Origin: UBA2329 sp964577215
Lineage (GTDB): Bacteria; Bacteroidota; Bacteroidia; Chitinophagales; Saprospiraceae
DNA: 18,096 bases
Assembly (NCBI GenBank): GCA_964577215.1
Contig: CAZNYK010000080.1
Location: 1-18,096 of the forward strand
Direction: 5' to 3'
The notes under the pieces were generated by a model. It saw nothing but the letters and a program-made list of their open reading frames with translations, searched no databases and was not told where the DNA came from. This document shows positions 7,007-15,830 of this stretch, piece after piece (within the stretch, counting starts at the first letter, position 1; each line of letters starts with the position of its first letter). The translations under genes and the position numbers were made by a program.

Positions 7007-8437
7007 ATGAAACAGGCGATTTTTTTCCTTTTTGCCGCTGTTTTTGCCCTGAGTTCCTGCCAGGGTATCCTCGACAAAGAACCCATTGCTACGCTCGACG
7101 CAGGCTCTTTCTTTCAAAGCGAAGCCGATGCCGTGCAAGCGCTCAACGCCGCTTACAGCCCGCTGTTGTTCAACAACCGGAATGGCAATTTTTACTGGGC
7201 ATTTGCCGTGATCACTGCCGATGAAGCCATTACAGGTGGGGACGGCTCCCGGCCGGGATTGGTGGAATTGGATGCCTTTACCTATACGCCCCGAACGGAG
7301 GAATTCAACGCCTTTTGGAAACTCCAATACAACGGCATTACGCAATGCAACCTCGTATTGGACAACCTGCCCAAGGTAGAAATGAACGCCGCCCGGCGCG
7401 ATCAGATCAGGGGGGAAGCGCTTTTCCTCCGATCCTATTACTACTTCCTGCTGACACAGGTGTTCGGGGATGTACCCTTGATCACCCGGATATTACCGCC
7501 CGAACAACTGAAAATGCCGCGCACGCCGAAAGCTCAAATTTATGCCCTGATACAGGCTGATTGCGAAGAAGCGGCCTCCCTGCTGCCGGCGACGCAACCG
7601 GCTTCTGAAATGGGCCGGGCCACCAAAGGCGCTGCATACGCATTGGCTGCCAAAGCATTTTTGTACGAAAACAAATGGGACAAGGTATTGGAGTACACGG
7701 GGAAAGTAAAGGACCTGGGCGTGTACGACTTGATGGCCGACTATGAGGCCAATTTCAGGAAGGAAACCCAAAATAATGCAGAATCCGTCTGGGAAATCCA
7801 GCACGCTCATCTCGAGCTAGGTGTCGGCAATTTCCTCAACCAGTGGTGGATGTCGCGCAAGCTCAACGGCTACGGCTTTGCGGAGGCTACGGCGGCCTAT
7901 TTCAACAGCTTTGAAGCGGGCGATCCACGCCGCCGTTTTACTGTCGCATCCAACAATGAGCCCTACTTCGGTTCCATCTGGAAACCATCCTTTTCTTCCA
8001 CATTCTACGGCCCTCGCAAATACTTGCAGGATACGGCTTCGGTTTCCCAACCCGCCGACGGCGATATCAACTACACAGCTATCCGCTTTGCAGAGGTACT
8101 GCTTTGGGAAGCGGAGGCCCTCAATGAATTGGAGCGCACAGCGGAAGCGCAGGTTCCGCTTGAAAGGGTGCGCGCACGCGCACGCGCCCAGGCAGCCAAC
8201 CCGGCCACAGCACTGCCGCCGGTAATGACGGCCGACCAGGTGGAAATGCGGCTGGCCATCCGCCAGGAGCGAAAAGCAGAGCTGGGCTTCGAGTTGCACC
8301 GCTTTTTTGATCTCGTGCGATGGGGCATCGCCAAGGACGTGTTGCCCGGGTTCCAGGCCGGAAAACACGAGGTTTTCCCCATTCCGCAAACGGAGATGGA
8401 TTTGAATACGCAGTTGGTGCAGAATCCGGGGTATTGA
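7007..8437 (+). CDS. SusD/RagB-family surface glycan-binding lipoprotein
   Basis: This 476-residue protein is the SusD partner that caps the SusC barrel and hands over the glycan at the cell surface. A lipoprotein signal peptide ends in the lipobox LSSC, with Cys18 as the lipidated residue, followed by the usual ILDKEPIA stretch. The N-terminal TPR-like SusD domain is visible through the AFWKLQYNGITQCNLVLDNL and GEALFLRSYYYFLLTQVFGD segments. The C-terminal RagB/SusD domain shows YTAIRFAEVLLWEAEALNEL and the closing RQERKAELGFELHRFFDLVR motif. Both ends are intact and length is slightly below the usual 500-550. It lies 30 bp after susC, so the two are almost surely cotranscribed. Residues VRARARA, near the C-terminal domain, are encoded by an alternating purine-pyrimidine run at 8168-8187. 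Confidence 0.96.
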   Translation: MKQAIFFLFAAVFALSSCQGILDKEPIATLDAGSFFQSEADAVQALNAAYSPLLFNNRNGNFYWAFAVITADEAITGGDGSRPGLVELDAFTYTPRTEEFNAFWKLQYNGITQCNLVLDNLPKVEMNAARRDQIRGEALFLRSYYYFLLTQVFGDVPLITRILPPEQLKMPRTPKAQIYALIQADCEEAASLLPATQPASEMGRATKGAAYALAAKAFLYENKWDKVLEYTGKVKDLGVYDLMADYEANFRKETQNNAESVWEIQHAHLELGVGNFLNQWWMSRKLNGYGFAEATAAYFNSFEAGDPRRRFTVASNNEPYFGSIWKPSFSSTFYGPRKYLQDTASVSQPADGDINYTAIRFAEVLLWEAEALNELERTAEAQVPLERVRARARAQAANPATALPPVMTADQVEMRLAIRQERKAELGFELHRFFDLVRWGIAKDVLPGFQAGKHEVFPIPQTEMDLNTQLVQNPGY

Positions 8438-8532
8438 GGTTTTTTGCACCATCTTTTCACATAATAGTACCATTCATGCCGGCAAGTTTTGCTGAAATTT
8501 GCCAAAATGGTTTTTCCGGCAATCCATACCAA
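8438..8532 (+). other. Intergenic spacer after the SusD-like gene
   Basis: A 95-bp spacer. It contains complementary arms TGCCGG (8477-8482) and CCGGCA (8516-8521) separated by 33 bases, and a near-match to a -7 element, GAAATTTG at 8494-8501, without a convincing -33 partner. Neither is strong enough to call a terminator or promoter, so read-through from the susC promoter remains the simplest view. Confidence 0.3.
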
Positions 8533-11500
8533 ATGAATAGAATCGCTACATTCATCGCCCTTTTCTTCCTGTTTTGCACCTCTGCCCTCAGGTCACAACC
8601 CGGCCAAATTGCCGTGCCCCGGGTGGACATCATGCCCAATCAGCCTACGCCATATAATGTTCGGGATTGGAAACAGGTGGCACTGCGATACGACTCCTTT
8701 GTATATGACCTGCAAAAAACCGGGCAATACCTCCCGCTTACATTCATCAATCCTGCCGGGTTGAACTACCCGGAACGCCCGTCTTTCAGGATGCACACCT
8801 ATGTAGGCACCAACTCGCCATTCGGGAATGAAGCCATTAACGTACTGCCCTCGCTGGTAGGCGCCACGCTCGTGGGCATTGACAAAACCGATCAGTTCGG
8901 CCGGAATTGGGTGCTCATGGCCCAGGATTTTTTCAATAAAAACAACGGGGAGAACATCTATCTCAACAACCCTGCCACTACCAGCGGCAACGACTGGTGG
9001 TACGACATGATGCCCAACGTCTATTTTTATCAGTTGTACGACCTCTACCCCGGCATGGGCGGCGAGGCAGAATGGCAATTCAACACCATCGCCGACCGCT
9101 TTGCCGAAGCCGTGCGCGCCATGGGCGGCCACGACGCTCCCTGGCAACCCGCCTTCATGAACTACCGGGGCTGGCGATTTCAAACAATGGAGCCTAACGC
9201 AAGCGGCGTGCCGGAGCCTGAAGCCGCCGGTGCTTATGCCTGGGTGCTCTACAACGCCTGGAAACGAACCGGCAATCCCGAATACCTCAAAGCTGCAGAG
9301 TGGTCGATCGAGTTTTTAGACAACTGGCCTGCCAATCCTTCCTACGAACTGCAATTGCCCTACGGCACACTCACCGCCGCCAAAATGAACGCCGAACTGG
9401 GGACCAACTACGACGTGGAAAAAATGCTCAACTGGTCCTTCAACAGGGGCAACCTGAGAGGCTGGGGCACCATCGTGGGCACATGGGGCGGCTTCAGCGT
9501 GTCGGGATTGGTAGGCGAAGCCAATGATGCAGGCAACGACTACGCCTTCCAACTCAACGGCGTGCAACAGGCCGCTGCTCTCGTACCTATGGTGCGCTAC
9601 GACAAGCGCTTCGCCCGCGCCATCGGCAAGTGGATGCTCAACCTGGCCAATGCCACCCGCTTGTTTTTCCCGGGCTTTTTGCCCTCCAACTTGCAGGATG
9701 CTTCAGCATGGTCGGCGGCAAACGACCCGGACCAGGTGATCGGCTATGAAGCCCTCCGGCAGGTGTGGCAGGGGAACACCCCCTACTCTACCGGCGATGC
9801 CCTCAACGGCGGCTGGGCAGCCACCAACTTAGCCCTGTACGGCACTTCATCTATCGGCTACCTCGGCGCCATGGTGAAAAAAACCAATGTGGACAGGATA
9901 TTGCAAATAGACCTGGCAAAAACCGATTTTTTTGGCGAGGCATCCTATCCGACTTACCTGATCTACAACTCTTACAATACCGCCCGGACAATACAATTTG
10001 CCGCAGGCGATACCGCCGCGGATATCTATGAAGCCCTGTCTGAAAACTTCATTCTGGAAAACGCAACCGGGATCGTTAACCTCACCATTCCGGCCAATCA
10101 GGCCATTGTAGTGGTAGTGTGCCCGGCCGGCGGCGAACTGAGCTATGATAAGAATAAAATGTTGGTGGACGGCGTCGTGGTGGACTATCGCCAGAGTGCG
10201 CAGCCTTTTACCTGGGCGCCCCGGATCAAGGCGCTCTCCTCATCAGCCAGTCCTATGGAGATCGCCGCCACGGCAACGCTGTACTGCACGGTTTTCGATG
10301 CCGATTCCGACGAATTTACATTTGAGTGGAGCGCTGATGAAGGTGCGATTGAGGGCACGGGTGGAGAAGTATTATTCAGCGCTCCTGATTTCGCCGGGGA
10401 GGCTGCCATTCGTTGTATTGTATCCGACCCGGAGGGCAATCGCGATACAGCCACGCTTGTTCTGCCCATCGTCCCGGAGATCAACCACCCGCCTGTCTTG
10501 GTGGAAATTCAAAAAAGCATGCCTTTCACCGCCCCGGGCGAATCGCTGCAACTTACCTGTATAGCCACGGATGCGAACAACGACCTGCTGACCTATGCAT
10601 GGGTCGCCTCCGGCGGCGCCATCAGCGGTACCGGCAGCACAGTGGAATGGACGGCGCCGCTTGCAGAGGGCATATATGAGATATCAGTGACAGTCACAGA
10701 CGATGGCGGTTTGTCCACTTCTGGTACGACTACTTTGCTGGTTAAGATATTCAGCGCCGGTTCAGGGAATCTCGTAGCGCATTATCCCTTCACGGGTAAT
10801 ACCGGCGATGTGAGCGGTAACCAGTTGCACGGCCAGTCTAACGGAGCGGTACTCACTCCGGATATGTTCGGCAATCCGCAAAGTGCATACTATTTCAACG
10901 GCGGCGCTCAACACATCTCCGTGCCCAACAACCCGCTGCTCAATTTCCAGGACGGCATCACTGTCAGTTGCTGGTTTAACGCCGCCGCCCTTCCGGAAAG
11001 GGAAACCTTCCTGCTTTCCCACGGCAGTTGGCAAAACCGCTGGAAAATATCCATTACCCCGGGCAAGCTGCTTCGGTGGACGATCAATTCCCTCAGCGGA
11101 ATTGCCGATCTCGATGCGCTTGCGCCTGTGAAAACAGATACTTTTTACCACGTGGCCGTCACCTACGACGGCAGCTTGCTTGCGCTCTATCTGGGCGGCG
11201 AACTACATAGTTACAGGGCACTGAGCGGCCTGATACGCACCACCTTCGTACCATTTTTGATGGGGCAGATGTTGCCCGGCGATGCGAACTACAACTTCAA
11301 GGGCGTGATCGACGAGGTAAAAATATACAACTACGCCCTAATCCCCGACGCTGTAAGGATGCTCTACGAACAGGAAGCCACCTCAACGAATGAGGTGCCG
11401 GCGCCGCAAGCCGGCCTGCTCCGCATTTACCCCAATCCGGCCTCGGAAAGCATTCGGGCGGCACTACCTTCCAATGCAGGCTCCCTGGAGCGGATACGGG

Positions 11501-11652
11501 TGTTTGATCTGGCCGGCCGCTTGCTCATGGAAGCAGAAGGCGGTGGCACAGCATGGATAGACTTAGATGTAAATCACTTGAAAACAGGCTTGTACGTACT
11601 TATGGGTCAAAGCGAAAAGGGCAGATTCAACGCTCGCTTGGTCAAGCGGTAG
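8533..11652 (+). CDS. Secreted multidomain protein: unclassified helical (barrel-like) N-terminal domain, Ig/PKD-like x2, LamG, T9SS sorting domain
   Basis: The 1039-residue product begins with a signal peptide (1-21, cleavage after LRS). Residues of about 28-535 form a large domain I cannot assign. It contains GNDWWYDMMPNVYFYQLYDL, then AYAWVLYNAWKRTGNPEYLK and WGTIVGTWGGFSVSG, a helix-rich pattern resembling (alpha/alpha) barrels of glycoside hydrolases and polysaccharide lyases. A beta-rich segment follows at about 475-535. Two Ig/PKD-like domains lie at about 562-647 and 652-739 (FEWSADEG, YAWVASGG), a LamG/concanavalin-like domain at about 745-947, and a type A T9SS tail at about 962-1039 (RIYPNPASESI, GLYVL, ARLVKR). 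The product is therefore probably exported to the cell surface or medium. ATG 8533 was chosen because the signal peptide starts there; the frame is open further upstream into the SusD gene, but those starts would bury the signal peptide. Its place after SusCD suggests a glycan-active enzyme; this is inference. Confidence 0.85.
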   Translation: MNRIATFIALFFLFCTSALRSQPGQIAVPRVDIMPNQPTPYNVRDWKQVALRYDSFVYDLQKTGQYLPLTFINPAGLNYPERPSFRMHTYVGTNSPFGNEAINVLPSLVGATLVGIDKTDQFGRNWVLMAQDFFNKNNGENIYLNNPATTSGNDWWYDMMPNVYFYQLYDLYPGMGGEAEWQFNTIADRFAEAVRAMGGHDAPWQPAFMNYRGWRFQTMEPNASGVPEPEAAGAYAWVLYNAWKRTGNPEYLKAAEWSIEFLDNWPANPSYELQLPYGTLTAAKMNAELGTNYDVEKMLNWSFNRGNLRGWGTIVGTWGGFSVSGLVGEANDAGNDYAFQLNGVQQAAALVPMVRYDKRFARAIGKWMLNLANATRLFFPGFLPSNLQDASAWSAANDPDQVIGYEALRQVWQGNTPYSTGDALNGGWAATNLALYGTSSIGYLGAMVKKTNVDRILQIDLAKTDFFGEASYPTYLIYNSYNTARTIQFAAGDTAADIYEALSENFILENATGIVNLTIPANQAIVVVVCPAGGELSYDKNKMLVDGVVVDYRQSAQPFTWAPRIKALSSSASPMEIAATATLYCTVFDADSDEFTFEWSADEGAIEGTGGEVLFSAPDFAGEAAIRCIVSDPEGNRDTATLVLPIVPEINHPPVLVEIQKSMPFTAPGESLQLTCIATDANNDLLTYAWVASGGAISGTGSTVEWTAPLAEGIYEISVTVTDDGGLSTSGTTTLLVKIFSAGSGNLVAHYPFTGNTGDVSGNQLHGQSNGAVLTPDMFGNPQSAYYFNGGAQHISVPNNPLLNFQDGITVSCWFNAAALPERETFLLSHGSWQNRWKISITPGKLLRWTINSLSGIADLDALAPVKTDTFYHVAVTYDGSLLALYLGGELHSYRALSGLIRTTFVPFLMGQMLPGDANYNFKGVIDEVKIYNYALIPDAVRMLYEQEATSTNEVPAPQAGLLRIYPNPASESIRAALPSNAGSLERIRVFDLAGRLLMEAEGGGTAWIDLDVNHLKTGLYVLMGQSEKGRFNARLVKR

Positions 11653-11708
11653 CACGAGAAATCGGCCCGATATGGGATTATATTTTCTAACCATTAATCG
11701 GTAAAAAA
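11653..11708 (+). other. Short intergenic spacer between the two T9SS-secreted protein genes
   Basis: A 56-bp AT-rich spacer ending in GGTAAAAAAATG. The A-rich stretch before the start is the usual Bacteroidota initiation context. No terminator or clear promoter is seen, which fits cotranscription with the gene upstream. Confidence 0.4.
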
Positions 11709-14700
11709 ATGATGAAGAATCTTCGAATTTCTGCCTTATGGCTATTGAGCTCTATATGGGCCATGAGCCTGTATGCGCAAGTCCCGGTGGCGCACTACGC
11801 CTTTTCGGGCAATGCCAAAGACGGTTCGAGCTTTGCCAACAACGCCGCAGTCAACGGCGTCAGGTTGGTACAGGACCGCTTCGGTTGGGCCAACAGCGCC
11901 TTCTTGTTCGACGGCGTGCAAAGCTCCGTCACGGCGCCCAACCCGCCGCATATGAACTCAGCCACAGCGACGATCAGCTTCTGGATCAATCCCGTTGCTT
12001 TCCCGGGGCAGGGTGAGGCCTACATCCTCTCCAACGGGGGCTGGCAGCAACGCTGGAAAATATCCCTTCCCCCTCACGGCCGGCCGGTATTCACCACGCA
12101 CTCCAACGGCATCTGCTGCAGCGATATGGACAGCGGCGGCGACAATGCTTTGCCTTTAGACGTGTGGACGCACGTGGTCATGGTACACGACGGCGCCAAA
12201 GACATTATCTACTTCAACGGGGTGCAGGTAAATGAGAGAAACGTAAGCGGGGATCTGGACCCCACCACACATCCCTTCGGCATCGGTTACGATCCGATTG
12301 ACAATGCCAACTACTTCAACGGCGCGCTCGACGATGTGATGGTATTCGATCAGGCATTGAGCGCAGCGCAAATTGCAACATTGTACACCGAACAAAGTAC
12401 GCCGCCCGTAATTCCTCCCGGCGCAGTGGCCTCTTATGCTTTCATCGGCAACGGCGCCGACGCCACGAATTTCGGCAATCATCTCGATATTACTACGGCA
12501 GCCATTACTACCGACCGGTTCGGCTTCGGCAAAAGCGCTCTTCTGTGCAACGGCGCCTCTTCTGAAGTAAAAGCGGCCAACAGCGAACAACTCAATTCTC
12601 CTTACACTTCGGTAGCTTTTTGGGTTAAGCCCAACAGCCTGCCCGGCAGCGAAGAGGTCTTTCTCATGTCGTTCGGGGGATGGCAGGAGCGGTGGAAAAT
12701 CTCCTTACCCGCCCACGGTAAGCCCGTGTGGACCACTAATCACTCCGGCGGCATCTCCGATATGGACAGCGGCGACCCCAACGTATTGCAAGCCGGTGTG
12801 TGGACGCATTTGGTTATGGTACACGACGGCGCCAAAGACCTGATATACATGAACGGAGTGCTGGCGGCCGAAAAAAATGTAACAGGAACGCTCAACAACA
12901 CTACCAACGTGCTCGGCATCGGCTACAACCCCATTGACGGCGGCAACTGGTTTGACGGGGCTTTCGACGAAGTGCAGCTCTATAACTTCGCTCTCTCCGG
13001 TTCGGAAATCGCAGACCTGTATGCGGCTCAAGCCGCTTTTCCCGGCACGCCCTCCGACCTTGTCGCTCACTACAGTCTCAACGGCAACGGTTGGGATGAA
13101 ACGCAATTCGGCAACCATGCAAACTTGCTGAGCGGCGCTTCTGCTGTGGCCAACCGCCACGGCTGGGGCTCCAATGCCACGGCCGGAGCCGCCAGAGCCG
13201 ATAACTCGGCAGCGTTACAATCCGACTACACCACCATCAGCTTCTGGATCAAGCCCAACAGCTATCCCGGCTCAGGCGAGGTGTACCTGCTATCCCACGG
13301 AGGCTGGCAGGAGCGCTGGAAAATCTCCATGCCCTCGCACGGCAAACCCGTATTCACCACCCACTCCAACGGCGCCTGCTGCAGCGACATGGACTCCGGC
13401 GGCAATAACTCCCTGCCCATCGGCGAATGGACGCATGTGGTAATGGTGCACGACGGTGCGCAAGACATTATTTACTTCAACGGCGTCCGGATGAATGAGA
13501 TAAGCGCGCCGGGGGCTTTAGACAAAACCAAACACCCTCTCGGTATCGGGTATGATCCTATCGACAACGGCGGCTTCTTCGACGGCGCAATCGACGATGT
13601 GCAGATATACAATGTAGCACTCAACGACGCCCAGGTACTCGCCCTTTTCGGGGAGCAAGATCCGGCGCCCTCCGTACCGGGCAACTTGGTGGCGCATTAT
13701 GCATTCAGCGGCAACAGCTCAGATGCAACGCCATACAACAACCATGCTTCTCCTCCAAGTTTGGACAGGGACCGCTTCGGCAAAGCCAACAAAGCCGCTT
13801 CTTTTAACGGCGCCTCCACCGAGGTGACGGCAGCCAATTCACCGCAACTCAACTCGCCTCACGCTACGGTGAGCTTCTGGGCCAAACCCAACAGCTACCC
13901 CGGCACCGGCGAATCCTACCTGCTTTCTTTCGGCGGCTGGCAAACCCGCTGGAAAATCTCCCTGCCGCCTCACGGCAAGCCGGTTTGGACCACCAATCAC
14001 TCCAACGGCATTTCTGACATGGACTCCGGCAACGAAAATGAGTTGCCCATCGGCGAATGGACGCATGTGGCGATGGTACACGACGGCGCCAAGAACCTGA
14101 TCTATATGGACGGCGCTCTCGTAGCGGAGAAGGATGTGGTAGGCGACCTCGACGACAACACGCTCCACCCGCTCGGCATCGGCTATAACCCGATAGACGG
14201 GGGCAATTGGTTTGACGGCTCACTCGACGAAGTGCAACTCTACAATACTGCGCTCAGCGCCGCAGAGATCGCAGCCCTCTATGCTGCACAATCACAAGAC
14301 CCGGGCAGCGCCGATGACGAAGCGCCCTGCGCTCCGCTCGACCTGACAGCTGAGGTGGTTTTCAATAATGTGCGTCTCAACTGGTTGCCGGCTACCGACA
14401 ACGTGGGCGTTGCGGCTTACAACATCAGTATCGACGGTGCTCCGGTACTCACTACTACAGCTACAACAGCTTATTTCCCCGGCTTGCCGCAACTCACGGA
14501 ATTCCTGTTCGGCCTGACCGCAGTGGACGAAGCCGGCAACGAATCATTGCCTACTACGCTGAGGGTGACCACGGGGCCTGACGAAACGCCCGACGTGACG
14601 CCACCCACCGTTCCCGGCAACTTGAGCGGGTCGCCAAGCTTCAATTCCGTGCTGCTGAGTTGGACGGCTTCTACCGACGACAGGCAGGTGGCAGGATACA

Positions 14701-15815
14701 TCATCTGGGTGGACGGCATCCTGTACGATACCGTTCCGGCCTCCTCGCTTTCTGTTTTGGTGACCGGTCTTGAGCCGCTTACCTTATATACATTTGAAGT
14801 GGCGGCGGTTGACCTCGCAGGCAACGTTTCCGGCCTGGCAGATCTGACCATCAGCACCACCGCTCCGCTGGATACCGGCGAACCCGGCCTGGTAGCCCAC
14901 TATCCTTTCGACGGCAACGCCAATGATGCCACGCCTTATCAGAATCACGGCGTTATCGGGGGCAACCCGGTATTTGAAACAGCCAACCATGCCCATGGCG
15001 GAGGAATGAATATCCGCTTCGACGGCATGCAGGATTCGGTATTGGCCCCCAACGCCGTGCAATTGCTTTCCGACTATACTACCGTCTCCTTCTGGATACG
15101 GGTGGACGGCATCAACGTGCAGGATGCCGAAGCCTATGTGATCGACTTCGGCCACTGGAATCAACGCTGGAAGATATCCCTGCCGTCGACACACAGTCAA
15201 ATCGTGTGGACGACCAACAGCAACAATGCACAGTTTCCCAACTTAATCAATGACATGGACAGCGGCGACGGCAATGCGTTGAGCATCAATGTCTGGTCGT
15301 ATGTGACCATGGTACATGATGGCGCTAATGACATCATCTATATGGACGGTATCGAAGTGAACAGGGAGCCCGTGCTCGGCAAACTCAATACCACGGCGCG
15401 CCCATTGGGATTCGGGAACAACCCCATTGAGGGAGGCCAGTATTTCATAGGAGCGCTGGACAATGTAAAGATTTACAACAAAGCGCTCACCGCCGGGGAA
15501 ATTGCCGCATTGTATGCCACGGGAACCTCCGGCGCCGGTGATCTTACCCTGGCAAGCGCTTATGTGGACCGGGTCTTCCCGAATCCCGCAAAAGATCATT
15601 TGACGGTACAGCATCGCCTGCCCGCCAACCAGGACTTGTTACTGCGCATTTTCGACATGCAGGGACGGCAATTGGATGCGGTTCGCCTGAACCGCGCAGA
15701 TGTTGCCTCCGGGCAGTTTTCGATCAATGTCAATAATTACCCGCCGGGGATGTACTCGCTCAATTTTGTGCTGGGCGGTAAAAACCTCGGTTCGGTGAAG
15801 TTCAACAAGCAATGA
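11709..15815 (+). CDS. Large secreted multi-LamG lectin-like protein: 5 LamG, 2 FN3, T9SS sorting domain
   Basis: The 1368-residue protein has a signal peptide (1-23, SLYA before Q24). LamG/concanavalin-like jelly-roll domains occupy about 26-228, 239-445, 451-655 and 660-862. Two fibronectin type III domains follow (about 873-957 and 965-1052), then a fifth LamG (about 1061-1275) and a T9SS C-terminal domain (about 1283-1368; VFPNPAKDHLTV, PPGMYSLNF). Every LamG shares the RWKIS and DMDSG motifs, and each opens with an (A/S)(H/S)Y(A/S/P)(F/L) strand. LamG1 matches LamG3 and LamG2 matches LamG4, pointing to duplication of a two-domain block. No catalytic domain is recognisable, so the likely role is surface glycan binding or adhesion; a structural or S-layer-like role is possible. 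The start has two adjacent ATGs (11709, 11712). The gene follows the preceding T9SS cargo by 56 bp and is closed by a stem-loop at 15831-15871. Confidence 0.9.
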   Translation: MMKNLRISALWLLSSIWAMSLYAQVPVAHYAFSGNAKDGSSFANNAAVNGVRLVQDRFGWANSAFLFDGVQSSVTAPNPPHMNSATATISFWINPVAFPGQGEAYILSNGGWQQRWKISLPPHGRPVFTTHSNGICCSDMDSGGDNALPLDVWTHVVMVHDGAKDIIYFNGVQVNERNVSGDLDPTTHPFGIGYDPIDNANYFNGALDDVMVFDQALSAAQIATLYTEQSTPPVIPPGAVASYAFIGNGADATNFGNHLDITTAAITTDRFGFGKSALLCNGASSEVKAANSEQLNSPYTSVAFWVKPNSLPGSEEVFLMSFGGWQERWKISLPAHGKPVWTTNHSGGISDMDSGDPNVLQAGVWTHLVMVHDGAKDLIYMNGVLAAEKNVTGTLNNTTNVLGIGYNPIDGGNWFDGAFDEVQLYNFALSGSEIADLYAAQAAFPGTPSDLVAHYSLNGNGWDETQFGNHANLLSGASAVANRHGWGSNATAGAARADNSAALQSDYTTISFWIKPNSYPGSGEVYLLSHGGWQERWKISMPSHGKPVFTTHSNGACCSDMDSGGNNSLPIGEWTHVVMVHDGAQDIIYFNGVRMNEISAPGALDKTKHPLGIGYDPIDNGGFFDGAIDDVQIYNVALNDAQVLALFGEQDPAPSVPGNLVAHYAFSGNSSDATPYNNHASPPSLDRDRFGKANKAASFNGASTEVTAANSPQLNSPHATVSFWAKPNSYPGTGESYLLSFGGWQTRWKISLPPHGKPVWTTNHSNGISDMDSGNENELPIGEWTHVAMVHDGAKNLIYMDGALVAEKDVVGDLDDNTLHPLGIGYNPIDGGNWFDGSLDEVQLYNTALSAAEIAALYAAQSQDPGSADDEAPCAPLDLTAEVVFNNVRLNWLPATDNVGVAAYNISIDGAPVLTTTATTAYFPGLPQLTEFLFGLTAVDEAGNESLPTTLRVTTGPDETPDVTPPTVPGNLSGSPSFNSVLLSWTASTDDRQVAGYIIWVDGILYDTVPASSLSVLVTGLEPLTLYTFEVAAVDLAGNVSGLADLTISTTAPLDTGEPGLVAHYPFDGNANDATPYQNHGVIGGNPVFETANHAHGGGMNIRFDGMQDSVLAPNAVQLLSDYTTVSFWIRVDGINVQDAEAYVIDFGHWNQRWKISLPSTHSQIVWTTNSNNAQFPNLINDMDSGDGNALSINVWSYVTMVHDGANDIIYMDGIEVNREPVLGKLNTTARPLGFGNNPIEGGQYFIGALDNVKIYNKALTAGEIAALYATGTSGAGDLTLASAYVDRVFPNPAKDHLTVQHRLPANQDLLLRIFDMQGRQLDAVRLNRADVASGQFSINVNNYPPGMYSLNFVLGGKNLGSVKFNKQ
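11784..13032 (+). repeat. First copy of two-domain LamG block (LamG1 + LamG2)
   Basis: The block encodes LamG1 (type A: HSNGICCSDMDSGG, GIGYDPIDN) and LamG2 (type B: KPVWTTNHS, GIGYNPIDGGNWFDG). Equivalent positions recur 1260-1263 bp downstream: the CysCys codons at 12114 recur at 13377, and the FDG codons at 12951 recur at 14211. Confidence 0.75.
13059..14292 (+). repeat. Second copy of two-domain LamG block (LamG3 + LamG4)
   Basis: The block encodes LamG3 (type A: HSNGACCSDMDSGG, GIGYDPIDN) and LamG4 (type B: KPVWTTNHS, GIGYNPIDGGNWFDG). The DNA differs from the first copy at many synonymous positions while the protein motifs are kept, so the duplication is not recent and has been under protein-level selection. 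Confidence 0.75.
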
Positions 15816-15830
15816 ACTGATTAATAAATT

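Noticed and set aside
5846..7345. Minus-strand open frame of 499 codons across susC and the start of susD
   Set aside because: It overlaps two convincing genes antisense and has a shadow-like composition with no domains.
8477..8521. TGCCGG...CCGGCA arms after susD as an operon-internal terminator
   Set aside because: A 6-bp stem with a 33-base loop is not a plausible terminator; it may be chance.
8320..8532. Extended start of the unclassified secreted protein, inside the SusD gene
   Set aside because: The extension would overlap susD by more than 100 bp and bury the signal peptide that begins at 8533.
8608..10140. Assigning the unclassified domain to GH76 because GH130 is nearby
   Set aside because: The Asp-Asp catalytic pair of GH76 was not found, and barrel-like helical pattern alone does not identify a family.
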